Of a stretch of DNA of 64,000 nucleotides, positions 54,548 through 62,623 are shown piece by piece (the first letter of the stretch is position 1; the number at the start of each line of letters is the position of its first letter). Origin of the DNA: Marinococcus halotolerans DSM 16375. GTDB taxonomy: Bacteria > Bacillota > Bacilli > Bacillales > Marinococcaceae. The notes under the pieces are model-generated. The model was not told the origin of the DNA and did no database searches. It was given only the letters and a program-made list of their open reading frames with translations. Both the position numbers and the translations under genes were made by a program. The stretch covers positions 1 through 64,000 of the forward strand of contig NZ_ATVM01000016.1 in assembly GCF_000420725.1 (NCBI RefSeq). The letters are read 5' to 3'.

Positions 54548-56494
54548 TTGATTGTCTATGAAGCAAATAAACAAGAATTTCTTGAGGATGTTTTTCACGA
54601 TGAACTGGTTACCAACATATGCAGCAATTATACGTCTAAGGTCGGTAAAATTAACCAATCAGAGGTAAGGTCCTGGGATAATTCGATGCAGTACATGTAC
54701 CGGGTGCTGATGGATGACGAGATTCCGGACAATGCCGGAGTCGCTATTGAATTTAAAATTCCGTATACGTCAAAACGGGTGGACTTTTTAATATCGGGCA
54801 AAAATAACAACGACCCCGCTATCGTGATTGTTGAGCTGAAGCAGTGGAGCAAAGCGGAAAAAATTACGGGGAAAGAAGCGATCGTTAAAACGGCAATGGG
54901 AGGCGGACTAGTGGAAACAACTCATCCTTCCTATCAGGCCTGGTCATATGCGTCTCTGATTAAAGATTATAACGAAAATGTACAAAAGGACCGTATTGAA
55001 CTGCATCCGTGCGCGTATTTACATAACTACCTGCTGCAGCCGGAAAATGAACCGCTCACCGATGATGTCTACACCTATTACGTGGACCAGGCTCCTGTAT
55101 TTGCAAAGGGAGGGGCCGGCAAGCTCCGCGCGTTTATTAAACAATACCTGACGCATGGGGATAACAAGGAAAATATCTACAAAATCGAAAAGGGGAAAAT
55201 TCGCCCGTCGAAATCGCTTCAGGATACGCTGAACAGCATGCTTGCGGGGAACGATGAATTTCTAATGATTGATGACCAGAAGGTCGTATACGAAACAGCG
55301 CTGCAGCTCGCAGAAGAAGCCAAACGCACGAATACCAAGCAGGTGCTCGTCGTTGAAGGCGGCCCGGGAACGGGGAAATCGGTACTTGCGGTTAACCTGC
55401 TGGTGGAGCTGACCAACAGAAATCAAACTGTCCAGTATGTAACGAAAAATTCAGCGCCGCGAAACGTGTATGCCAATAAACTAAAACAGGATTACCGTAA
55501 AACCCATATTGATAATTTATTTAAGGGGTCAGGCAGCTATGTGGGCCGGCCGAAGGATGAACTAGATGTGCTGGTCGTAGATGAAGCCCACCGCTTAAAT
55601 GAAAAGTCCGGTTTGTTTCAAAATCTCGGAGAAAACCAGATGAAAGAAATCATCCATACATCGAAGCTGGCAGTATTTTTCATGGATGAGCACCAGCGGG
55701 TCACCTTAAAGGACGCGGGAAAGACGAAGGAAATCGAAGCATTCACTGAGCAGGCAGGAGGCGCCCTGCACCGGATGAAGCTAGCTTCCCAGTTCCGCTG
55801 CAACGGCTCCGACGGATACCTGGCCTGGGTAGATGATACGCTCGGTATCCGGGAAACAGCCAATGAACATTTCATGGGAAACGATTACGATTTTCGAGTA
55901 TTCAGTGATCCGAATGCCTTGTACGAAACGATTGCTTCGTTGAATGAGCAAAATAACAAAGCAAGGCTTGTCGCCGGATACTGCTGGGAGTGGCCTAAAA
56001 AAGAGCGGGCTTACTCGAACGCGCACGACATTACACTTCCCGAGCATAGCTTTGGCATCAGCTGGAATCTCGACACCTCCAATACGTGGGCCATTGATGC
56101 AGGATCAGTCACAGAAGCGGGATGTATTCACACGTGCCAGGGGCTCGAATTCGATTACGTAGGCGTCATTATCGGGAATGACCTCGTGTACCGGGACGGC
56201 GAAGTACAGACTGATTATACGAAACGGGCCAAAACCGATCAGTCGCTGCGCGGGATCAAAAAGCTGATGAAGGAGGAGCCGGAAAAAGCCGGAAAGCTTG
56301 CCGACGAAATTATCCGGAACACCTACCGGACATTAATGACGAGAGGACAGAAAGGGTGCTTTATCTACTGCACGGATAAGGAGCTTGAGCGGTATTTTAA
56401 AGAACGGCTGGCGCTCACGGAGCACGGGTACAAGCCGGAGAGCTTTTTCAAAAAGGACCTGGAGGTAGCTGAAAACTATTCCGACTATGAATAA
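54548..56494 (+). CDS. Nuclease-helicase fusion, DUF2075 family
   Basis: 648 aa. The N-terminus carries a PD-(D/E)xK-like nuclease (KRVDFLIS, then IVIVELKQW at about 91-99). The DUF2075 P-loop helicase domain follows with GGPGTGKSVLAV at about 271, VVDEAHRLN at about 345, DEHQRV, SQFRCNGSDGYL and HTCQGLEFDYVGVI. TTG at 54548 is eight bases after AAAGGAG; TTG 54542 is too close. Such proteins sit in defence and DNA-repair settings; role here unknown. Confidence 0.87.
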   Translation: MIVYEANKQEFLEDVFHDELVTNICSNYTSKVGKINQSEVRSWDNSMQYMYRVLMDDEIPDNAGVAIEFKIPYTSKRVDFLISGKNNNDPAIVIVELKQWSKAEKITGKEAIVKTAMGGGLVETTHPSYQAWSYASLIKDYNENVQKDRIELHPCAYLHNYLLQPENEPLTDDVYTYYVDQAPVFAKGGAGKLRAFIKQYLTHGDNKENIYKIEKGKIRPSKSLQDTLNSMLAGNDEFLMIDDQKVVYETALQLAEEAKRTNTKQVLVVEGGPGTGKSVLAVNLLVELTNRNQTVQYVTKNSAPRNVYANKLKQDYRKTHIDNLFKGSGSYVGRPKDELDVLVVDEAHRLNEKSGLFQNLGENQMKEIIHTSKLAVFFMDEHQRVTLKDAGKTKEIEAFTEQAGGALHRMKLASQFRCNGSDGYLAWVDDTLGIRETANEHFMGNDYDFRVFSDPNALYETIASLNEQNNKARLVAGYCWEWPKKERAYSNAHDITLPEHSFGISWNLDTSNTWAIDAGSVTEAGCIHTCQGLEFDYVGVIIGNDLVYRDGEVQTDYTKRAKTDQSLRGIKKLMKEEPEKAGKLADEIIRNTYRTLMTRGQKGCFIYCTDKELERYFKERLALTEHGYKPESFFKKDLEVAENYSDYE

Positions 56495-56498
56495 CACT

Positions 56499-56543
56499 AA
56501 AAAGTATCCCTTCGCCCTGGTAAAAGGCAGAGGGATACTTTTA
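56499..56543. terminator. Bidirectional terminator
   Basis: AAAAGTATCCCT and AGGGATACTTTT between the converging helicase and AbrB-family genes. Confidence 0.85.
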
Positions 56544-57644
56544 ATTTTTCAATGCCTCTCTTTTTCTGATCCATTTAAACAGCCACCGAAGTATTGGAGG
56601 CACGGCTATAAATATGAACAGAATGCGAAACAGCTGGTAGCAGATGACAATGGAAATGTCGGCGTTTACCTCCCGGCCGATAATGCCCATCTGGTCCATG
56701 CCGCCGGGAGCTAGGCTTAACAAGGCAGTAGCAGGAGAAACATGGTGCATGTGCTCCAAAATCAGACTGAGACTGAATGCCCCGGCGATCAGAACGACTC
56801 CGCCCGTTATGGTCAGTGCTCCAATTCTTGCTTTATGCTGAAGCTGTTCGGGCCGGAGCAGCAGACCGAAGTAGGTACCAATCAACAGCTGGGCTCCGTT
56901 CATTATGACAACCGGGAGGGCTGGCGCCTGCAATCCGGCAAGCGTAACACCAATCATCACAAGCATAGGAGCGAGCATATAGGACGTGGGAAGCCGGAGC
57001 TTTTGTCCGGTCCAGGCCGCGGCGAGGCAGAGGCCAAGAAACAGAAGCGCTGAAGGAAAAGGGCCGTCCCAGGAGTCTGCTGCCTGCACAGAGCTTCCCC
57101 CGGACGCCGCATTTCCGTCTGTAAATAACGGACTCACCGCAAGCACGGGCACTAAAAACATTATTAAAATAATCCGGGTCACCTGCATAAAGGTCACAAT
57201 CGTAATATCAATCTGCTTTTCTTCTTCCGCAAGAGTCACCATCTGCGACAGACCGCCCGGAATGCTCCCGGTCAAAGCCGTAGGCAGGGAAACCCCGGAA
57301 AGAGAAGCAAACCCAAAGGCCATCAATCCGGAAAACAAAAGAAGCAGCATCGTCAGTCCAATCATCATCGGCAGCTGGGAGCCGATCTGGTAAAAGGTTT
57401 CCATCGTAAACGCCAGGCCGATCGTATAGCCGACAATTATTAACCCGGTATTTCGAAAAGACTGTGGCCAGTACATCTGCGCGTGGGGCAGCTTCGAAAG
57501 AAATAATACGACCGCCATCGGCCCGAGCAGCCACGGTACAGGAATGTTCAGTAAGGAAAAGAAGAAGCCACCGGTGCAGGCAGCGGCTGCAGTAACAAAA
57601 AGGCGCAGCCAGGCCGGCTGCACACATGTAGAGTCAGAAAACAT
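56541..57644 (-). CDS. AbrB-family membrane transporter
   Basis: 367 aa, about ten transmembrane helices in two duplicated halves. VPWLLGPMAVV, TGSIPGGLSQMV and LSLAPGGMDQMGIIGREV are the AbrB/TIGR03082 repeats (family once called 'ammonia monooxygenase', PF05145). Not related to the transition-state regulator AbrB. ATG 57644 with GAAGGT is preferred to a start 30 bases earlier. Substrate unknown. Confidence 0.88.
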   Translation of the reverse strand: MFSDSTCVQPAWLRLFVTAAAACTGGFFFSLLNIPVPWLLGPMAVVLFLSKLPHAQMYWPQSFRNTGLIIVGYTIGLAFTMETFYQIGSQLPMMIGLTMLLLLFSGLMAFGFASLSGVSLPTALTGSIPGGLSQMVTLAEEEKQIDITIVTFMQVTRIILIMFLVPVLAVSPLFTDGNAASGGSSVQAADSWDGPFPSALLFLGLCLAAAWTGQKLRLPTSYMLAPMLVMIGVTLAGLQAPALPVVIMNGAQLLIGTYFGLLLRPEQLQHKARIGALTITGGVVLIAGAFSLSLILEHMHHVSPATALLSLAPGGMDQMGIIGREVNADISIVICYQLFRILFIFIAVPPILRWLFKWIRKREALKN

Positions 57645-57766
57645 ACAAAGACCTTCTTTATTGATTAGTAGCATAGATTAAAGTGATTGTAGCATAAAAA
57701 CCACCAGGCTTCGAAGATAACATGGTACGATAGAAAATAATGGAATTCATAAAAAGGGGAGATATT

Positions 57767-59095
57767 ATGGCGGAACATAATAAAGAACTGGATTTTTATA
57801 CGACAAAAAAGTACCTTCGCAAGCAGACGCTCGCCACCATTCTGGATCAATTCGATGACCGTCTGATGAATCTGAACAAAACCCGCCGCAAGGCGAAATA
57901 CGTCAAGATGAAGCAGGACCCCTACAGCTTCTTTCGGGGGAGTGCGTATTTGTTTTACTACGATGTAGTTAACATTCCGTTCCGGCATCATACACCAGAA
58001 GACAGGCCGACCTGGATTATGGGCGACATGCATATGGAGAACTTCAGCAGCTTCCAGAATGAAAATGGAGAAATTGTTTTTGATGTAGATGATTTTGACG
58101 AGGGCTATCTTGGTTCTTATCTGTATGATGTGCTCCGTATGGTGGTCAGTATCCGGCTGTTTGCCATGCAGCAGGGATTTAACGATGAGGAGCGGGATGC
58201 TTTCGTACGAACGTATTTAAATGCCTACTATAAGCGACTAAAACAATTCAAAAAAGGAAAAAAAGATCCGGTCAAAACGCAGTTTACTTCAAAAAATACA
58301 AAGCAGCCAATCAAAAAGACGCTCGAAAAGCTTGAGGACCGAAAAGCTACTCACGAGCTCGACAAGCAGACTTTCGTTAATGACAGTGGCGATCATGTAT
58401 TTGAACGGGAAAAATCAAAACTCGATTCAGTGACTGACAACGAGTACCAGGAAATAATAAAAATCTGGGATCAGTATTTAGGCAGTCTGGCAGAGGAAAG
58501 CTACCAGAGCGAAGAGCATTATGAAATTAAAGATATAGTGAAAAAAACAGGAGCCGGCATCGGGTCCACCGGTCTTAAGCGCTTTTACATTTTGATTGAA
58601 GGCGGAGAGGACCATGTTATTTTGGAAGCAAAGGAAGCGCGTACGCCGATTCCGGCTTACTTTTTTCCATATGAAGAAACGTTCTGGAAGACAAATAAGC
58701 ACCAGGGTAAGCGGGTGATCAAAACCCAGCGGGCGATGCACCATCTGGCTGACCCTTATTTAGGCTACTTCACGCTTCAGCATCGTGACTACTATGTGCG
58801 GGAACGGTCACCGTACGATAAAGATTTAAAGAGCAAGCATTTGGAGAAGCCGAAACGGATGCACCGCACGGTGAAAACAATGGGGAAAATATCAGCAAAG
58901 GTTCATGCCCGGGCGGACGTTGATATTGCTCAGGGACTGCTTGATTATCACAGCGAGAATGAAATATTAAAGTCCATTGGAGATGACAAAGAAATTTTTA
59001 TTGAGGAAATGGTGACATGGTCAAGGTTTTACAAAGAGCGGGTAGAAGAGGATTATGAGCTCTTTCTTGAATGGCTAAAGGAAAGCTTCGAATAA
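57767..59095 (+). CDS. DUF2252 family protein
   Basis: 442 aa. Signature segments FFRGSAYLFYYDVV, MGDMHMENFSSFQ (about 86-98) and FDVDDFDEGYLGSYLYDV indicate a kinase/phosphotransferase-like fold of unknown activity (DUF2252). GGGGAG before ATG 57767. Cytosolic. Transcribed alone, away from the AbrB-type gene; a terminator follows. Confidence 0.9.
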   Translation: MAEHNKELDFYTTKKYLRKQTLATILDQFDDRLMNLNKTRRKAKYVKMKQDPYSFFRGSAYLFYYDVVNIPFRHHTPEDRPTWIMGDMHMENFSSFQNENGEIVFDVDDFDEGYLGSYLYDVLRMVVSIRLFAMQQGFNDEERDAFVRTYLNAYYKRLKQFKKGKKDPVKTQFTSKNTKQPIKKTLEKLEDRKATHELDKQTFVNDSGDHVFEREKSKLDSVTDNEYQEIIKIWDQYLGSLAEESYQSEEHYEIKDIVKKTGAGIGSTGLKRFYILIEGGEDHVILEAKEARTPIPAYFFPYEETFWKTNKHQGKRVIKTQRAMHHLADPYLGYFTLQHRDYYVRERSPYDKDLKSKHLEKPKRMHRTVKTMGKISAKVHARADVDIAQGLLDYHSENEILKSIGDDKEIFIEEMVTWSRFYKERVEEDYELFLEWLKESFE

Positions 59096-59108
59096 TGAGA
59101 AACCAACG

Positions 59109-59136
59109 GTGCCGGCGGAAAAGCCGGCATTTTTTG
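59109..59136 (+). terminator. Terminator after DUF2252
   Basis: TGCCGGC, GGAAAA, GCCGGCA, T6. The next 230 bases to 59369 are AT-rich and should contain the GGDEF gene promoter; none is clear. Confidence 0.85.
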
Positions 59137-59369
59137 TTCACAAATAGCAGGGGACTAAAGGCAGGTGCGCTGAAAAAGCGGTTTTTTATATGGCTGAGTA
59201 TGAAAAAATTTTCATATTAAACGAGTGAATTAGAAGACAATGGGTAATAATGATGGTAAAGTAAGACTAAAGAACTATAAAATTTATGAAAAAGGACTAA
59301 GTATATTTTTTTATTATTAAGAAAAAAATTGTACTGTCTGAAGTTTTGCGGCTGAGGGAGGGCTGGCTC

Positions 59370-60416
59370 ATGAGTGGACAAAATAAAGAAGTGCAGTTAT
59401 ATCATGCGACGATCAAGTATGGTGTATACATTGCCTTTGCTATTCATATGGTGTGGCTCGTGGGGTTTTGGCGGCTGCAATTCGAGACGATGGCTGCTGT
59501 GAATGTGATTAGCTGCCTTGTATATGTAATTGCCTACTTTCTGATGAAAAAAAGGAAATATGTAACATGTTTTTTCCTTGTGCTTACAGAGGTCATGGCT
59601 CATGCCGTCGTTGCTACGACAGTGCTTGGATGGGAGACGGGATTTCATTACTACATGATTGTTACTGCCTACGTGCTTTTCTTTTTTCCACAAATCCGAG
59701 GGGTGAAGGCTACGGCTTTTGTAATTATTATAATTTTGTATATGGGGGTTTATAGACTGACTGTAAACGTGCCCCCTCTGGAAAATGATATTGCGGCTTT
59801 CGTTTTCCCGGAAGCGAATATGATAGGGGCGCTTTGTATTATAGCGCTGCTCGGCTCGATTTTTCGTAATAATTTTGATCAAATGATCGAAAACCTGCAT
59901 CAAATGAACCGGCAGCTTGAACATATGGCAGCAACTGATGCACTCACCGGGCTTTTTACGAGGCGGAAGATGTATGAACTTATGTCTGAAAAAATGGAAA
60001 AGAACAATTTCTTTTATATTATGATGATCGATATCGACTATTTTAAATCGATTAATGACCAATACGGGCATGCGGTAGGAGACGCAGCTATTATACATGT
60101 CTCCGAAGTTATTACTGCAAACCTGAAGGGTAAAAATTTTGTCTCCCGATGGGGTGGAGAAGAGTTTTTGGCAGCAGCAGAGGTTTCAGGTGTTGAAGAG
60201 GCTGAAAGGCTGGCAGAGACTGTGAAAGAGGAGATGAATATAAATGTACTGCACCACTGCGGTGAAGCAGTGCCGGTAACGGTATCGATCGGGATAGCGA
60301 AATGGGAAGAAGGCAGAAACATCGAAGAGGTGATTAATCAGGCGGACCGGGCGTTATATAATGCGAAGCAAAAGGGACGGAACCGTACTACGATACATGA
60401 AGTGGTGGAAACTTAA
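59370..60416 (+). CDS. Membrane diguanylate cyclase (GGDEF)
   Basis: Makes c-di-GMP from GTP. Six predicted transmembrane helices in the first 175 residues, then a GGDEF domain with ATDALTGLFTRRKMYE and the active-site GGEEF at about 262-266. No RxxD product-inhibition site is seen before it. 348 aa. ATG 59370 follows GAGGGAGGG. Close to a secreted beta-helix protein and pelG, so it may feed Pel-type exopolysaccharide production. Confidence 0.92.
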   Translation: MSGQNKEVQLYHATIKYGVYIAFAIHMVWLVGFWRLQFETMAAVNVISCLVYVIAYFLMKKRKYVTCFFLVLTEVMAHAVVATTVLGWETGFHYYMIVTAYVLFFFPQIRGVKATAFVIIIILYMGVYRLTVNVPPLENDIAAFVFPEANMIGALCIIALLGSIFRNNFDQMIENLHQMNRQLEHMAATDALTGLFTRRKMYELMSEKMEKNNFFYIMMIDIDYFKSINDQYGHAVGDAAIIHVSEVITANLKGKNFVSRWGGEEFLAAAEVSGVEEAERLAETVKEEMNINVLHHCGEAVPVTVSIGIAKWEEGRNIEEVINQADRALYNAKQKGRNRTTIHEVVET

Positions 60417-60420
60417 TAAT

Positions 60421-60456
60421 AGCTCTTCAGCTTAAAAAAGCTGGAGAGTTTTTTTA
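60421..60456 (+). terminator. Terminator after the diguanylate cyclase
   Basis: AGCTCTTCAGCTT, AAAA, AAGCTGGAGAGTT, T7. Confidence 0.85.
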
Positions 60457-60548
60457 TTAAAAGCGGTCCGGAATGAAAAAAGGGAGTATGATAAAGGAAA
60501 GTGGAGCGGCCGTTTTCTTAAAAAACTACAGTGAAAGGGGACACAAGG

Positions 60549-61025
60549 ATGGGCAATAAAAATAAGGCCGGCAGGTATACCACGCCAGGAGACCGGGAAG
60601 TGACGGTATTTGTTATAGGGATGAGAATTAATAAATGGCGGGCCGTGCATAAGTGGCTTCCGGTGCTGCTTTCGATGCCCCCGATGATCAAAGAATTATC
60701 CATGCACAAAGAGCTGGGATGCCTGGGCATGCAAAGCTATATTCAATTTCCGACAACGATGATGATCCAGTACTGGCATTCCAAGGAGGAATTATTTGCA
60801 TATGCGAAGGCGCCAAAGCATTTAAAGGCATGGCGGACATTTAACAAAAGAACAAAAGGAAACAGTGCGGTCGGTATTTATCATGAAACATATATAGTAC
60901 CCAAAGGGGCTTACGAATCGATTTATGTGAACATGCCGCCCTTCGGTCTCGGCAAAGCGCTTGGCACTGAGCCAGTAACCAAAGTGACCAGTACAGCCAA
61001 TGAACGAATAGAAAGGGAGCAATGA
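60549..61025 (+). CDS. DUF4188 family protein
   Basis: 158 aa of the monooxygenase-like DUF4188 family: VTVFVIGMRINKWRAVHKWLP at the N-terminus, QYWHSKEELFAYAKAP and HLKAWRTFNKR in the middle, HETYIVPKGAYESIYVNMPP near the end. A dimeric alpha+beta-barrel heme/antibiotic-monooxygenase-like fold is likely. ATG 60549 with AAAGGGG. Function unknown. Confidence 0.85.
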   Translation: MGNKNKAGRYTTPGDREVTVFVIGMRINKWRAVHKWLPVLLSMPPMIKELSMHKELGCLGMQSYIQFPTTMMIQYWHSKEELFAYAKAPKHLKAWRTFNKRTKGNSAVGIYHETYIVPKGAYESIYVNMPPFGLGKALGTEPVTKVTSTANERIEREQ

Positions 61026-61160
61026 AAACAAACTGACCTAGTAAAAAATAAAATCCAGGCAGGGACTAGGACTAAACTCGTGTTATGACGTATAATAAAT
61101 AACAGCATCATCCCTATAGGAAACAATCAGGGTAACTTCAACAAAAAGTGAGCAGATGAT

Positions 61161-62576
61161 ATGAAAAAATTATGGATCGCCCTGACGCTTCTTATTGCAG
61201 GGGGTATTACAGTCGGAGTATTAATCTTTTCGGAATGCACACAGGCGGCTGCCACCTCTTGTCTTTATGTAGCAACGGACGGGGATGACAGTAATGACGG
61301 CAGCAAGTCGGCACCACTGCAGACGTTGAATGCAGCCTCTGAACAGGCGGAGCCTGGAACAACCGTCTATGTCAGAGGGGGGACGTACGAAGAACCGTTG
61401 GAGGTCTCGCAAAGCGGCAGCGCCTCGAGCCCGGTTACATTTGAAGCATATGAAGACGAAGACGTAATTTTAAGCGGTGAAGAAATGGAAGACGAAGCAG
61501 GTATAACAGCAATGATTCATATCGAAGAACAGAATCATATTACCATTCGTGGGTTCACCATTCAAAATTTATCGACAGAGCTTAACAACGAAACACCGGT
61601 AGGTATTTTCGTGCATGACAGCGCTGAAGGAATTACGCTCGATAATAATCACATCCGTGGTATTGAAACGAATGCAGACAGCGGTAACGCCCACGGTATC
61701 GCAGTATATGGCCGGGAAGCGATCACCGATGTCGAAATTATTAACAACACGGTGGAAAACCTTGTGCTCGGCTCAAGCGAAGCAGTCGTTTTAAATGGAA
61801 ATGTGGAAGATTTTACGATTGCATCAAATACAGTACGCCATAACGATAACATTGGAATTGACATGATCGGGTACGAGGATGTTGGAGATGACCCGGAGCT
61901 TGATTACACCCGGAATGGAACAGTGGAAAACAATACCGTCTACGACAACTCTTCATACGGCAATCCAGCGTACGGAGAGGGGGATGTTTATGCCGCGGGT
62001 GGAATCTATGTAGACGGCGGCAGCGACATTGATATTCAAAACAATACGGTATACAGAAATGACCTGGGTATTGAAGCGACCTCGGAGCAGGACGGGGAAC
62101 AGGCAGATAATATCCGGATTACCGGGAACACGGTCTATGAGAATATTTTTACCGGTGTTTCCATCGGCGGATATGATGAAAAACGGGGTGGGACGAAGGA
62201 CAGCACGATTACAGAAAATATTATATACCGCAATGATACAAACGACTTGGACGGCGGGCAGCTGCTGCTGCAGAATGACACGGAAAACAACAGAATTGAA
62301 AATAATATATTAACAGCAGGAAGCTCGCGTGTGTTTGTAGCTAATTATTTTGAAGACAATACTAATAACGAATTTGACCAGAATGTGTATCACCGGGAAA
62401 AGGGCAAAGAAGGTATTTGGATCTGGGAAAACGAGCAGGTGACTACGCTGAATGAATTTCAGTCCCTGATCGGAAGTAATAATGATTCCCGTTACGTGAA
62501 TCCGCAGTACAAAAACGCCTCTAATTACAATTTTGAATTGGCCCAGGACTCCCCTGCACGTGACGTTATTGAATAA
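61161..62576 (+). CDS. Secreted right-handed beta-helix protein (DUF1565/NosD type)
   Basis: 471 aa with a signal peptide (about 1-32, ending TQAAATS). YVATDGDDSNDGSKSAPLQT (about 38-57) is the DUF1565 entry to a parallel beta-helix of many N-N-T/I repeats, e.g. NNTVYDNSSYG and ITGNTVYENIF. Such proteins are polysaccharide lyases, epimerases or binders. It lies next to a diguanylate cyclase and pelG; a role with exopolysaccharide is inference. Confidence 0.88.
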   Translation: MKKLWIALTLLIAGGITVGVLIFSECTQAAATSCLYVATDGDDSNDGSKSAPLQTLNAASEQAEPGTTVYVRGGTYEEPLEVSQSGSASSPVTFEAYEDEDVILSGEEMEDEAGITAMIHIEEQNHITIRGFTIQNLSTELNNETPVGIFVHDSAEGITLDNNHIRGIETNADSGNAHGIAVYGREAITDVEIINNTVENLVLGSSEAVVLNGNVEDFTIASNTVRHNDNIGIDMIGYEDVGDDPELDYTRNGTVENNTVYDNSSYGNPAYGEGDVYAAGGIYVDGGSDIDIQNNTVYRNDLGIEATSEQDGEQADNIRITGNTVYENIFTGVSIGGYDEKRGGTKDSTITENIIYRNDTNDLDGGQLLLQNDTENNRIENNILTAGSSRVFVANYFEDNTNNEFDQNVYHREKGKEGIWIWENEQVTTLNEFQSLIGSNNDSRYVNPQYKNASNYNFELAQDSPARDVIE

Positions 62577-62616
62577 AAAAAGCCGGACGGATAACTGCTA
62601 TCCTTCCGGCCTTTCT
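62577..62616. terminator. Bidirectional terminator
   Basis: AAAGCCGGACGGATA and TATCCTTCCGGCCTTT between the converging beta-helix gene and pelG. Confidence 0.85.
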
Positions 62617-62623
62617 TATGCTT

